Shown in pieces: positions 54,839-63,387 of a stretch of DNA of 64,000 nt. A program made the position numbers and the translations under genes. Numbering within the stretch: position 1 is the stretch's first letter; each line of letters starts with the position of its first letter. The notes beneath the pieces are model-generated. The model was given only the letters and a program-made list of their open reading frames with translations, made no database searches and was not told the DNA's origin. The stretch is from Microbacterium commune (lineage in GTDB: Bacteria > Actinomycetota > Actinomycetes > Actinomycetales > Microbacteriaceae): the NCBI RefSeq assembly GCF_014836945.1, contig NZ_JACSPX010000001.1, forward strand, positions 799,727 through 863,726, written 5' to 3'.

Positions 54839-55680
54839 CCGCCATCGACCACAAGCGCACGACCTTCATCCCCGCCCCCACGAGGCTCCGCTTCCCCGGC
54901 GTCCTGCGCTCGGAGTTCATCAAGCTCTTCAGCCTGCGCTCGAATGTCGCCATGCTCGTCTCGATCGTGCTGCTCGGCATGGGCACGGCGCTGGCGCTGG
55001 CCGTGACGATGGTGGACGCGGGCATCCCCGACCAGCCCTCGACCAGCTTCATGCTCGACGAGGTCACCGTGGGCACCGTGCTGTTCGGGCAGCTGGTGGC
55101 CATCATCCTGGGAGTGCTGGTGGTCAGCGGCGAGTACGCCAGCGGCACGATCCAGCCGACGATGGTCGCGGTGCCCAGGCGCACCCCCGTGCTGCTGGCG
55201 AAGGCGTGCGTCGCCTTCGTCGCCGTCACGGCCGCAGGCCTGCTCGCCGTGCTCGGCTCGTGGGCCGCGACCCTGCCGTTCTTCGATGCGCTCGGCCTCG
55301 GTGTCGGGCTCACCGCCACGGGAGTGCTGCCGGCGTTCGCGGGCTCCGCGGTCTACCTCGGCCTCTCGGCTATCCTCGGGGTGGGCATGGGCGCGCTGCT
55401 GCGCGGAGTGGCGCCGAGCATCGCGGGCGCCGTCACTCTGACGCTGCTGCTGCCGGTGGTGCTGTCGGCGCTGCCGGTCTCTCAGACGGTGCGCAACATG
55501 CAGCTGCTCACCATGTCGAAGGCGGGGGATGCCATGAGCAACGCCCCCGAGAACCAAGGAGTGCTCGTGGATCTGGTCGACGGATACGTCAGCTGGGGTG
55601 CCGGCGGCATCATCGCCGCGGCCTGGGCGCTCGCGTTCCTGCTGCTCGGTCTGCTGCGCCTGCGTCGGGGGGACGTCTGA
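54835..55680 (+). CDS. ABC-2 type exporter permease
   Basis: Membrane subunit of 281 residues with six hydrophobic segments. It begins with a long cytoplasmic lead (TAIDHKRTTFIPAPTRLRFP) and the motif VLRSEFIKLFSLRSNVAMLV typical of ABC-2 permeases. VVSGEYASGTIQPTMVAVPRR (about residues 95-115) is the coupling-helix region. ATG overlaps the ATPase stop. The last bases GACGTCTGA contain the probable CTG start of the kinase gene. Confidence 0.88.
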   Translation: MTAIDHKRTTFIPAPTRLRFPGVLRSEFIKLFSLRSNVAMLVSIVLLGMGTALALAVTMVDAGIPDQPSTSFMLDEVTVGTVLFGQLVAIILGVLVVSGEYASGTIQPTMVAVPRRTPVLLAKACVAFVAVTAAGLLAVLGSWAATLPFFDALGLGVGLTATGVLPAFAGSAVYLGLSAILGVGMGALLRGVAPSIAGAVTLTLLLPVVLSALPVSQTVRNMQLLTMSKAGDAMSNAPENQGVLVDLVDGYVSWGAGGIIAAAWALAFLLLGLLRLRRGDV

Positions 55681-56942
55681 ACACGGCATCGTCCGGCCTG
55701 CGCGGCGCCTCCTCCGAGGCGCCGCGTCCGGCGCGCCGGTTCTCGATCGCGGATGCCCTGCTGCCGGCGCTGTACCTTATTACGGCCATCACGATGGCCG
55801 CACTCTCGCTCGAGCCGCCGTTCGTCACACCGCTGTGGTCGCTGGTCGCACTCGGAGTGGGCGGGATCGTCGTGCTGGTCCTGCGGCATCGACATCCCCC
55901 CGCAGCCTTCGCGGGCGCGATGGCCCTCGCCCTGGCGTCGACGGCGGTCGGATCGGGGGCCGAGGGGATGCTCGCCGTCGGCGCCATGTACCTGGTCGGA
56001 CTGCGAGCCCGGCCGATGACGGCCTGGTCGGCCTTGGGCGTGGCGCTGCTGCTCGCCGCGGCGGGTGCGAGAGCCCTCACTCTGCGCGGCACGCGACTGC
56101 CGCACATGCTCGGGTCCGCGCCTCCGATCGAGGCGCGGGACACCCTGCTGGACTGGCTGAACTTCTTCAGCCTGCTCGCCGCGCTGCTGCTGATCACGAC
56201 ACTGCTGGGGATCAACGCGGGGCACCGTCGACGCCAGCTCGGGGAGCTTCGGCAACGCGCCGCGCAGCTGGTGCGCGAACGCGATCAGCAGGCCGAGACG
56301 GCTCGCGCGCAGGAGCGCGAGCGCATCGCGCGCGAGATGCACGACGTGATCGCGCACAGTCTGACCGTGATGATCGCCGTATCGGACGGCGCGCGCCTGG
56401 CCGCGGACGAGAAGCCGCAGCAGGCGAAGGAGGCGATGGGTCGGGTAGCCGAGACCGGACGCAGAACGCTCGGCGAGGTGCGGCGGCTGCTCGGGAGCGT
56501 GCGTGCCGACGACACCGAGCCGCACGTGCTGCAGGCTCCGCAACCCGACGCCGCTCGCCTGCCCTCGCTTGTGCAGGATTTCGCTGCTGCCGGCCTGCCG
56601 GTGCGGCTCGCTGTCACGGGCAGCCCGCCCGCCGACGCTGCGCTCGGGCTGACGGTGTACCGGATCGTGCAGGAATCGCTCACCAACTCCCTTCGACACA
56701 GCCGGGAGATCCGCTCCGTGGAGGTCGAGGTGGCGTGGCACGACGGTGAAGTGAGGATCATCGTGCAGGACTTCTCAGCTGCCCCGCTGCTGCCGACCGC
56801 CGAGCGCTCGCCGGGTCGCGGCCTGGTAGGCATGCAAGAACGTGTCGCGCTGTACGACGGCGATATCGAGGCCGGCCCGCACGGCGGAGGGTGGCGGGTC
56901 TCCGCTCGCCTTCGACGGGACGAACGGGGAGAGAGAGAATGA
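55677..56942 (+). CDS. Sensor histidine kinase (HisKA_3, DesK/LiaS type)
   Basis: Membrane kinase of 421 residues. Four or five helices occupy about residues 25-170; a coiled segment (QLGELRQRAAQLVRERDQ) leads to the phospho-acceptor REMHDVIAHSLTVM (about residue 218). The ATPase lid reads SPGRGLVGMQERVALYDG. No ATG, GTG or TTG in this frame precedes the first helices. CTG at 55677 is the best start: it overlaps the permease TGA (CTGA), with GGGGGG about 4 nt upstream. The first ATG (55794) would cut into helix 1. Confidence 0.85.
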   Translation: MNTASSGLRGASSEAPRPARRFSIADALLPALYLITAITMAALSLEPPFVTPLWSLVALGVGGIVVLVLRHRHPPAAFAGAMALALASTAVGSGAEGMLAVGAMYLVGLRARPMTAWSALGVALLLAAAGARALTLRGTRLPHMLGSAPPIEARDTLLDWLNFFSLLAALLLITTLLGINAGHRRRQLGELRQRAAQLVRERDQQAETARAQERERIAREMHDVIAHSLTVMIAVSDGARLAADEKPQQAKEAMGRVAETGRRTLGEVRRLLGSVRADDTEPHVLQAPQPDAARLPSLVQDFAAAGLPVRLAVTGSPPADAALGLTVYRIVQESLTNSLRHSREIRSVEVEVAWHDGEVRIIVQDFSAAPLLPTAERSPGRGLVGMQERVALYDGDIEAGPHGGGWRVSARLRRDERGERE

Positions 56943-57607
56943 CGAACGACGAGATCCGCGTACTGCTCGTCGACGACCAGGAGCTCGTGCGCTACGGCTT
57001 CCGGCTCATGCTCGATGCGACGCCCGGCATCGTCGTCGTCGGCGAGGCCGACGACGGTGAGCGGGCGGTCGGGGCGGCCGAGCGTCTGCATCCGGACGTG
57101 ATCCTGATGGATGTGCGGATGCCGAGCACCGACGGCATCGAAGCGACCAGGCGGATCCTCGCCCGCCGGCCCCGCACGCGCGTGCTGGTGCTCACCACCT
57201 ACGACCTCGACGAGTACGCCTTCGGCGCGCTGCGCGCCGGCGCGGCGGGATTCCTGCTGAAAGACACCAGGCCCGAGCAGCTCGTCGCCGCGATCCATGC
57301 CGTGCACGCCGGCGACGCGGTCGTCTCGCCGCGGATCACCGCGCACCTGATTGCGACCGCCGCACCCCACCTGGGCGGGCGGCAGACGGACGACGAGGAG
57401 CGCGCGCTCGGGGAACTCACCGCGCGGGAGCGGGAGATCTTCGTGCTGATCGGCCAGGGGCGCACCAACGGCGAGATCGCCACGGCCCTGCACCTGAGCG
57501 ATTCGACGGTGAAAGCCCACGTCGGGCGGGTGCTGTCGAAGCTCGAGCTGCGCAACCGCGTGGATGCGGTGATCCGCGCCTACGAGCTGGGCGTGGTCGG
57601 GCACTGA
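56939..57607 (+). CDS. NarL/LuxR-family response regulator
   Basis: DNA-binding response regulator of 222 residues. Receiver domain: acidic pair in VLLVDDQELVRYG, phospho-acceptor Asp in DVILMDVRMPSTDG (about residue 57) and the Lys in GFLLKDTRPEQL. LuxR HTH near the C-terminus: LTAREREIFVLIGQGRTNGE then LHLSDSTVKAHVGRVLSKLE. ATG overlaps the kinase stop (ATGA). It is phosphorylated by the preceding kinase and most likely activates its own operon. Confidence 0.93.
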   Translation: MTNDEIRVLLVDDQELVRYGFRLMLDATPGIVVVGEADDGERAVGAAERLHPDVILMDVRMPSTDGIEATRRILARRPRTRVLVLTTYDLDEYAFGALRAGAAGFLLKDTRPEQLVAAIHAVHAGDAVVSPRITAHLIATAAPHLGGRQTDDEERALGELTAREREIFVLIGQGRTNGEIATALHLSDSTVKAHVGRVLSKLELRNRVDAVIRAYELGVVGH

Positions 57608-57648
57608 CGCGTGCGTTCCCGCGTCGGCGCCGATCCCTCTGGTCAGCC

Positions 57649-58233
57649 CTACTTGATCGACCCGCGCATCACGCCGGAGATGACCCAGCGCTGCGAGAAG
57701 ATGTAGACGATCAGCAGGGGCGCCATGGCCATCAGGTACGACGCGAACGCCACCGTGTAGTCGGTGTTGTACTGCCCCTGGAACACATACTGCGCGAGAG
57801 ACAGCGTCCGGTCTGAGGGCGAGGTCAGCACGACGAGCGGCATGATGAAGTCGTTCCATGCCCACACGCAGGTGAGGATGCCGACCGTGGCATTCATCGG
57901 CATCAGCAGCGGGAACACGATCTGCCGGAACACCCGCCACGTCGAGGCTCCGTCCATGCGGGCCGCCTCTTCCAGCTCGATCGGGATCGAGCGGATGAAG
58001 GCCGTGTAGATGAACACGTTCAGGCTGAGACCGTAGATCGTGTACAGGATGATCATGCCCGCGGGGTTGTCGAGGCCGAGCACCGAGGTCTGCTTCACGA
58101 GCGGGAGCATGATGATCGGGAACGGGACGAACAGCGCTGCCAGCAGGTAGTAGAAGACGCCTTTGAAGAACGGGCGGTGCAGGTTGCGGGCCAGCGCATA
58201 GGCCACCAGCGAGCTCGTGAGCAGCGTGAACAC
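57649..58233 (-). pseudogene. 5'-truncated carbohydrate ABC transporter permease (MalG type)
   Basis: Only the last 194 residues of a MalG-type sugar permease remain: four or five helices, the EAA motif LEEAARMDGASTWRVFRQIV (about residue 85) and the C-terminus SQRWVISGVMRGSIK. A complete homologue such as the one at 2871-3695 has about 80 more residues, including helix 1 and the first periplasmic loop. Upstream of the GTG at 58233 the frame quickly loses similarity to permeases and meets a stop (TGA near 58331). No binding protein or partner permease adjoins it. It is therefore a remnant, probably left by a deletion or insertion with its breakpoint near 58234-58260. Confidence 0.75.
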
Positions 58234-58298
58234 GACCGATCCGACCGCGCCGGTCGCTGACCCGCCCCGGGCGCAACCGAATCTTTGTAACCAAACCG

Positions 58299-58432
58299 TT
58301 GCATTCGTTACCTCGTCGTTATATGCTCATCACACGGTGAATGTTTGCTGTGGCATCCACCGCATGTGATTGCAGGACTCTCTTTGGTGCAAGGGACAAG
58401 GGCCGGTCGGAAGCCTCTCCGACCGGCCCTTA
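58299..58432 (+). ncRNA. Candidate small RNA (promoter and hairpin terminator, no recognised gene)
   Basis: TTGCAT (58299-58304) and TATGCT (58322-58327) are spaced by exactly 17 bp, an excellent promoter. Transcription from about 58334 would run some 98 nt to a 13-bp perfect hairpin (58398-58431). Within it, TTGCA and TGCAA at about 58370-58391 can form another stem. MarR has its own promoter after the hairpin, so this unit appears separate. I do not recognise an RNA family. A short ORF (58341-58478) overlaps it and is an alternative explanation. Confidence 0.35.
58398..58431 (+). terminator. Perfect 13-bp hairpin before marR
   Basis: AAGGGCCGGTCGG (58398-58410) and CCGACCGGCCCTT (58419-58431) are exact complements across an 8-nt loop. 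The right arm ends in CTT but there is no long T-tract. Confidence 0.65.
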
Positions 58433-58474
58433 CTGCTGCCGCCCGACGTCGACCCGCGACACTACGCTGAGAGC

Positions 58475-58903
58475 ATGACCGACCGCGAGCTCGCCCTGCA
58501 GGCCTGGGAGAGCCTATTCCGCGCGCAGCACCAGCTGCTGGCGGAGATGGCCGTCGACTTCGACGGATCCGACCTCACGCAGGGCGAATACGACGTGCTC
58601 CTCACCGTCGCGCGTGCGCCCGAGATGACCTCTCGGCTGCGCGACATCACCGCGAAGTCGCTCATCAGCCAGCCCAGCGTCTCGAGGCTCATCGACCGCA
58701 TGGTGACGCGCGGCCTCATCACGAAGGCGATAGATCCCGACGACGGTCGCGGTGCGCTGATCACCGCGACGGATGCCGGCGCCAAGGCGTTCCGACAGCT
58801 CGCGACGGTGCACGGCCGCACCATCGCCGAGAAGATGTCTCCCCTCGACGACACCGAGCTCACGCAGCTGCTTCGCCTCACGGAGAAGCTGCGGGGGATG
58901 TGA
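58475..58903 (+). CDS. MarR-family transcriptional regulator
   Basis: Winged-helix regulator of 142 residues. The DNA-binding part reads LRDITAKSLISQPSVSRLIDRMVTRGLI (about residues 52-79), with the wing IDPDDGRGALITATDAG. The N-terminus LQAWESLFRAQHQLLAEM forms the dimer helix. TACGCT ends 6 nt before the ATG (leaderless). It precedes the SPFH gene by 57 bp in the same direction. The ligand and targets are unknown. Confidence 0.9.
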   Translation: MTDRELALQAWESLFRAQHQLLAEMAVDFDGSDLTQGEYDVLLTVARAPEMTSRLRDITAKSLISQPSVSRLIDRMVTRGLITKAIDPDDGRGALITATDAGAKAFRQLATVHGRTIAEKMSPLDDTELTQLLRLTEKLRGM

Positions 58904-58960
58904 CCGCCGAGACTCTGGCAGGGTGTACCTGACACCTGCAAGGGGGAAGGGAAGGTCACC

Positions 58961-60583
58961 ATGGAGATCGCCGGAGCACTCGGCATCCTGGTCATCATCG
59001 GAATCGCGGTCGTCGCCGCGATCGTCGTCGCACTGATCCTGCTGCTGTTCGCGCGCAGCTGGATCAAGGTCGCCCGAGCCGACGAGGCGCTCGTCATCTC
59101 GGGTCGCAAGCAGAAGGTGCAGCGCGCGGTCATCAACGCCGACGGCAGTACGAGCTCGGAGATGGCCGAGTCGCCCGTCACCGTGATCGTGAACGGGAAG
59201 TCGCTCGTCAACCCGATCACGCAGCGCCACGAGATCATCTCGCTGCGCTCACGCCAGGTGCTGCTGAACGCCGAAGCGCAATCGCTCGACAGCGTCACGC
59301 TCAACGTCGACGGCGTCGCGATCGTCAAGATCGGCTCCGACCCCCTTTACGTCCGTCGCGCCGCCGAGCGGTTCGCCTCGCAGGACAAGGCGATCGAGCA
59401 GTTCACCACCGAGCAGCTGGAGGGCGCGCTGCGCGGCATCGTCGCGACCCTGTCGGTCGTCGAGCTGATGCGCGAGCGCAAGAAGTTCTCCGACCAGATC
59501 GCCGCCGACGTCTCGAGCGAGCTGGCCGATCAGGGCCTCATCCTCGACTCGTTCCAGATCAAGGGCATCACCGACAAGGTCGGCTACATCCAGTCGCTCG
59601 GCGCACCCGAGATCCAGGCGAAGCGCCAGGCGGCCGAGATCTCGCAGACCAACGCCGACCGCGCGATCAACCAGAAGAACATCGCCAACCAGGAGGCGAA
59701 CCTGATCGAGCAGACCGCGCTCGACACCAACACCGCCAACGCGAACGCCGGGATCGGGCGGGCTCGCGCCGAGGCCGAGCAGGCCGAGCAGCTGGCCCGC
59801 GCGCAGGCGGAGCAGGCCGTTCTGCAGCAGCAGGCCGAGAACAAGCAGGCCCAGCTCGACGCCGACGTCAAGCGCGTCGCCGATGCGCAGCGTTACGAAG
59901 CAGAGACCCGCGCGCAGGCCGACCTGTTCACCCGCGAGAAGTCCGCTGAGGCCGCGGCGATCGAGCAGGTCAAGCAGGCCGAAGCACGCACCCGCATCGC
60001 CGAACAGCAGGCTCAGGCCGACCGTGCGCGCGCCGCCGGTGAGGCCGCCGCGGCCGAGGCGAAGGCCACCGGTGATGCGAACGCGCTGCGCGCGCAGGCC
60101 GAGGCCGAGGCAGAAGCTCGGCGCCTGCGGGCCAATGCCGAGGCCGAGGCGATCCGCGCGGAGGGCGAGGCGCGCGCTGCGGCCGTCGAGGCCGAGGCCA
60201 AGGCCATCGCCTCCAACCAGGAGGCTTTCCTCTCGCAGCGCGTGCTCGAGGTGCTGCCCCAGATCATGGCCGAGTTCGCCAAGGGCTATTCCGCCATCGG
60301 CAACGTCTCGATCATCGGCGGCAGCGGTGAGGACGGCGCGTCCAGCGTCGTCGGCAGCGACAACGCCAAGGCGATGCGCTCGGTGTTCGACAGCGTGAGC
60401 GCGGCGACGGGTCTCGACCTCGCCGCCATCATCCAGGGTCAGGCCGTCGGCCGCGGCTTCGGCGCCGGTGTCGCTCAGGCGACGGATGCCTCGCCTTCGG
60501 CATCCCCCGCCCCCGGCGCGGCGACCGCGGTCGTCGAGCGCACCCTCGACGACCCGACCGACGCCGCCGCCGCCGGCGCGTAA
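58961..60583 (+). CDS. SPFH/Band 7 (flotillin-like) membrane scaffold protein
   Basis: Protein of 540 residues: one N-terminal membrane helix (about 6-31), an SPFH domain (about 35-230, EALVISGRKQKVQ to ITDKVGYIQSLGAPEIQ), then a long Ala/Glu/Gln coiled coil (about 230-430, many AEAEA repeats). The oligomerisation-type end includes LEVLPQIMAEFAKGYSAIGNV, and the tail is Ser/Pro/Ala-rich. This is flotillin/YuaG architecture; such proteins organise membrane microdomains. GGAAGG lies before the ATG. The NfeD-type partner common beside flotillins is absent here. Confidence 0.9.
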   Translation: MEIAGALGILVIIGIAVVAAIVVALILLLFARSWIKVARADEALVISGRKQKVQRAVINADGSTSSEMAESPVTVIVNGKSLVNPITQRHEIISLRSRQVLLNAEAQSLDSVTLNVDGVAIVKIGSDPLYVRRAAERFASQDKAIEQFTTEQLEGALRGIVATLSVVELMRERKKFSDQIAADVSSELADQGLILDSFQIKGITDKVGYIQSLGAPEIQAKRQAAEISQTNADRAINQKNIANQEANLIEQTALDTNTANANAGIGRARAEAEQAEQLARAQAEQAVLQQQAENKQAQLDADVKRVADAQRYEAETRAQADLFTREKSAEAAAIEQVKQAEARTRIAEQQAQADRARAAGEAAAAEAKATGDANALRAQAEAEAEARRLRANAEAEAIRAEGEARAAAVEAEAKAIASNQEAFLSQRVLEVLPQIMAEFAKGYSAIGNVSIIGGSGEDGASSVVGSDNAKAMRSVFDSVSAATGLDLAAIIQGQAVGRGFGAGVAQATDASPSASPAPGAATAVVERTLDDPTDAAAAGA

Positions 60584-60605
60584 CGCGCTCCCGGCCGCCC
60601 ACACC

Positions 60606-60672
60606 GGGGGCCGACACTCCAGATGTCGGACGGATTCGCAGGATCGGTCCGACATCTGGCGTGTCGGCCCCC
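60606..60672. repeat. Large 26-bp-stem hairpin after the SPFH gene
   Basis: Arms 60606-60631 and 60647-60672 are complementary at 25 of 26 positions with a 15-nt loop. It lies 23 bp after the stop and may act as terminator. The GATGTCGG core is shared with the interleaved repeats at 29436-29511. Confidence 0.75.
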
Positions 60673-60802
60673 GGTTCGTACCGCCCTGCACCCGGCATCC
60701 GGCACCCGACCCCGCCCTGGCCCCGGTTCGTACCGCCCTGCACCCGCCACCCGGCCCGGGCCGGGGCGCCCGGCGGCGCCTGGCGTGTCGGCCCCGGTTC
60801 GT
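60669..60802 (+). repeat. Direct repeats between the hairpin and hrpB
   Basis: A 26-bp unit (CCCCGGTTCGTACCG then CCCTGCACCCG) occurs exactly at 60669-60694 and 60721-60746. A third partial copy starts at 60792. The block TGGCGTGTCGGCCCC before it recurs at 60657 and 60781. These look like slipped or recombined duplications of the hairpin's right side. Confidence 0.7.
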
Positions 60803-60822
60803 CGGACGGGCAGACTGGAACC

Positions 60823-63378
60823 GTGACCTCTCGCACGTTCGATCTCGCCCGCGTCGGCGCGGGCCTGTCGTTTGCGGCTGCCGTCGACGACGTCGAGCGC
60901 GCCCTGGATGCGAGCACCGCGCTGGTCATCAGCGCGCCGCCCGGCACGGGCAAGACCACCCTCGTGCCTCCCCTGCTGGCGATGCGCACCAGGGGACGCG
61001 TGATCGTCACGCAGCCGCGGCGGGTGGCGGCCCGCGCCGCCGCCCGTCGCCTCGCCGAGCTCGACGGCTCGCCGCTCGGCGAGCGCGTCGGCTTCACCGT
61101 CCGCGGCGAGCGCAAGACGAGCCCGCAGATGCGCGTCGAGTTCGTCACGGCGGGGGTTCTGCTGCGCCGGATGCTCGATGACCCGGGCCTCGACGACATC
61201 TCGGCGGTGATCATCGACGAGGTGCATGAGCGTGCGCTCGAGACCGACCTGCTCATCGGCCTGCTCGGCGAGGTGCGCGAGCTGCGCGACGACCTCACGC
61301 TGGTCGCGATGTCGGCGACGCTCGACGCCGAGCGGATCGCCGCCGTCCTCGGCTCGGACGGCGTGCCTGCGCCGATCGTCGACCACAGCGTCCCGGCTCA
61401 TCCGCTCACCGAGCGGTGGGCGCCGAGCCCCGCGCCGCGGCTCGATGAGCGAGGCGTCACCCGCTCGTTCCTCGACCATGTCGCCGGCACGGCGGCATCC
61501 GCTGCCCGCGACCTCGTCCGGACCGCACCCGACGCCGACACCCTCGTCTTCGCACCGGGCGCGCGCGAGGTCGCCGAGATCGCACGCCGCATCGCCGACC
61601 TCGCTCCGGACGTCGACGTGCGGCAGCTGCACGGGCAGCTGCCCTCGGCCACGCAGGACGCCGTGATCCGCGGCCGCGCCGGCCACGATCGGCCGCGCAT
61701 CATCGTCACGACGTCGCTCGCCGAGTCGTCCTTGACCGTGCCGGGCGTGCGCCTCGTCGTCGACAGCTGCCTGGCACGCCAGCCGCAGCGCGACGCGTCC
61801 CGTGGCATGACCGGGCTGGTGACCGCAGCGGCATCCCGATCCTCCTGCGTGCAGCGCGCCGGACGCGCGACACGACAGGGCCCCGGCACGGTCGTGCGAT
61901 GCGTCGACGAGCGCACGTACGCCGCCGCCCCCGCGAGGCCCACGCCGGAGATCGCGACGGCCGACCTCGCCGACGCGGCGCTGCTGCTCGCGTGCTGGGG
62001 CGCACCGGGCGGGGCCGGCCTGCGGCTCATCGACCCGCTGCCGGCCGACAGCCTGCGCCACGCGACCGAGGTGCTGCGCACCCTCGGCGCGGTCGACGAC
62101 ACCGGCCGCGTGACCGACGCGGGACGCGCGCTCTCCCGCATCCCGACCGATCCGCGCCTCGCCAGGGCGCTCCGCGACGGGTCGGCGCTGGTCGGCGCAC
62201 GCACGGCTGCCGAGGTGGTCGCCCTGGTCGGCGGTGACATCCGTGTCCGCGACGCCGACATCGTCTCGGCTCTCTCGGCGCTTCGGAACGGCCGCGGTCC
62301 CGACGCTCAGCGCTGGGCACGCGAGGTCGACCGCCTGATGCGCCTCGCGCCGCCGGCGCGCTCGGGGCGCGGACGAGCAGATGACGCCGGTCTGGTCGTC
62401 GCGCTCGCGTTCCCGGGACGGATCGCCAGGCGCGTCGAGCGCTCGTCCAACGGCTCGACATTCCTGCTGGCATCCGGAACCCGCGCGGGAGTCAGCGGCC
62501 CGCTCGCGGATGCCGAGTGGCTGGCCGTGGCCGACGTGGCGCGCGCGTCCGGTCGCATCGCCGCGGGCTCAGGAGCGGTGATCCGCGCGGCCGCCGCCAT
62601 CACCGAGCAGCAGGTCGAGCGCGCCGCCGACCACCTCATCACCGATCGGGTCGAGGCGCAGCTGGTCGGCGGCCGCGTGAGCGCCCGCCGCGAGCGGCGC
62701 GTCGGGGCGATCGTGCGCTCGTCCGTTCCGGTGCGCGCGTCTGCCGCAGAGGGTCGGGATGCGGTGGAGCGCGCGGTGCGGGCAGATGGTCTCGACGTGT
62801 TCACCTGGTCGGATGCCGCCGACGAGCTGCGGCGGCGGATGGCTCTGCTGCACCGTGAGCTCGGCGAGCCGTGGCCCGATGTCTGCGACGACGCCCTGCT
62901 CGCCCGTCTGGCCGAGTGGCTCGATCCGGAACTGAGCGCCCTCGCAGGCGGCACGCCGGCGGATCGCATCGACCTTGCCGCGCCGTTGCGCCGGCTGCTG
63001 CCCTGGCCGGCCGCGGCCGACCTCGACGCCCTCGCGCCCGAACGGCTCGAGGTGCCCAGCGGCTCCCGGGCGCGGATCACCTACCCGCCGCTCGACGACC
63101 CGGCGGGGCAGCCGGTCGTGGCCGTGAAGCTGCAGGAGTGCTTCGGCTGGGCAGAGACGCCCCGGGTCGTCGGCGGGCGTGTGCCGGTGCTGTTCCACCT
63201 GCTCTCCCCCGCCGGCCGTCCGCTCGCGGTGACCGCCGACCTCGCCTCGTTCTGGTCGGGTCCGTACGCGCAGGTGCGGGGGGAGATGCGCGGGCGCTAT
63301 CCGAAGCACCCCTGGCCCGAAGACCCCTGGTCGGCCACGGCGACGCGGCACACCCGTCGACGGGCGGCTCGCGACTGA
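60823..63378 (+). CDS. hrpB: ATP-dependent DEAH helicase HrpB
   Basis: DExH-box helicase of 851 residues. Motif I APPGTGKTTLVPPLL (about residues 39-53), Ia TQPRRVAARAAARRLA, II IIDEVHERALETDLL, III AMSATLDAERIA, V IIVTTSLAESSLTVPGVRLVVD and VI QRAGRATRQGPGTVVR are intact. The HA2 region and HrpB-specific C-terminal domain (ITYPPLDDPAGQPVVAVKLQ, RGRYPKHPWPEDPW) complete the match. GTG at 60823 lies 6 nt after CAGACT. The cellular role of HrpB in actinobacteria is poorly defined; RNA remodelling is likely. Confidence 0.93.
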   Translation: MTSRTFDLARVGAGLSFAAAVDDVERALDASTALVISAPPGTGKTTLVPPLLAMRTRGRVIVTQPRRVAARAAARRLAELDGSPLGERVGFTVRGERKTSPQMRVEFVTAGVLLRRMLDDPGLDDISAVIIDEVHERALETDLLIGLLGEVRELRDDLTLVAMSATLDAERIAAVLGSDGVPAPIVDHSVPAHPLTERWAPSPAPRLDERGVTRSFLDHVAGTAASAARDLVRTAPDADTLVFAPGAREVAEIARRIADLAPDVDVRQLHGQLPSATQDAVIRGRAGHDRPRIIVTTSLAESSLTVPGVRLVVDSCLARQPQRDASRGMTGLVTAAASRSSCVQRAGRATRQGPGTVVRCVDERTYAAAPARPTPEIATADLADAALLLACWGAPGGAGLRLIDPLPADSLRHATEVLRTLGAVDDTGRVTDAGRALSRIPTDPRLARALRDGSALVGARTAAEVVALVGGDIRVRDADIVSALSALRNGRGPDAQRWAREVDRLMRLAPPARSGRGRADDAGLVVALAFPGRIARRVERSSNGSTFLLASGTRAGVSGPLADAEWLAVADVARASGRIAAGSGAVIRAAAAITEQQVERAADHLITDRVEAQLVGGRVSARRERRVGAIVRSSVPVRASAAEGRDAVERAVRADGLDVFTWSDAADELRRRMALLHRELGEPWPDVCDDALLARLAEWLDPELSALAGGTPADRIDLAAPLRRLLPWPAAADLDALAPERLEVPSGSRARITYPPLDDPAGQPVVAVKLQECFGWAETPRVVGGRVPVLFHLLSPAGRPLAVTADLASFWSGPYAQVRGEMRGRYPKHPWPEDPWSATATRHTRRRAARD

Positions 63379-63387
63379 GCCGACGAG

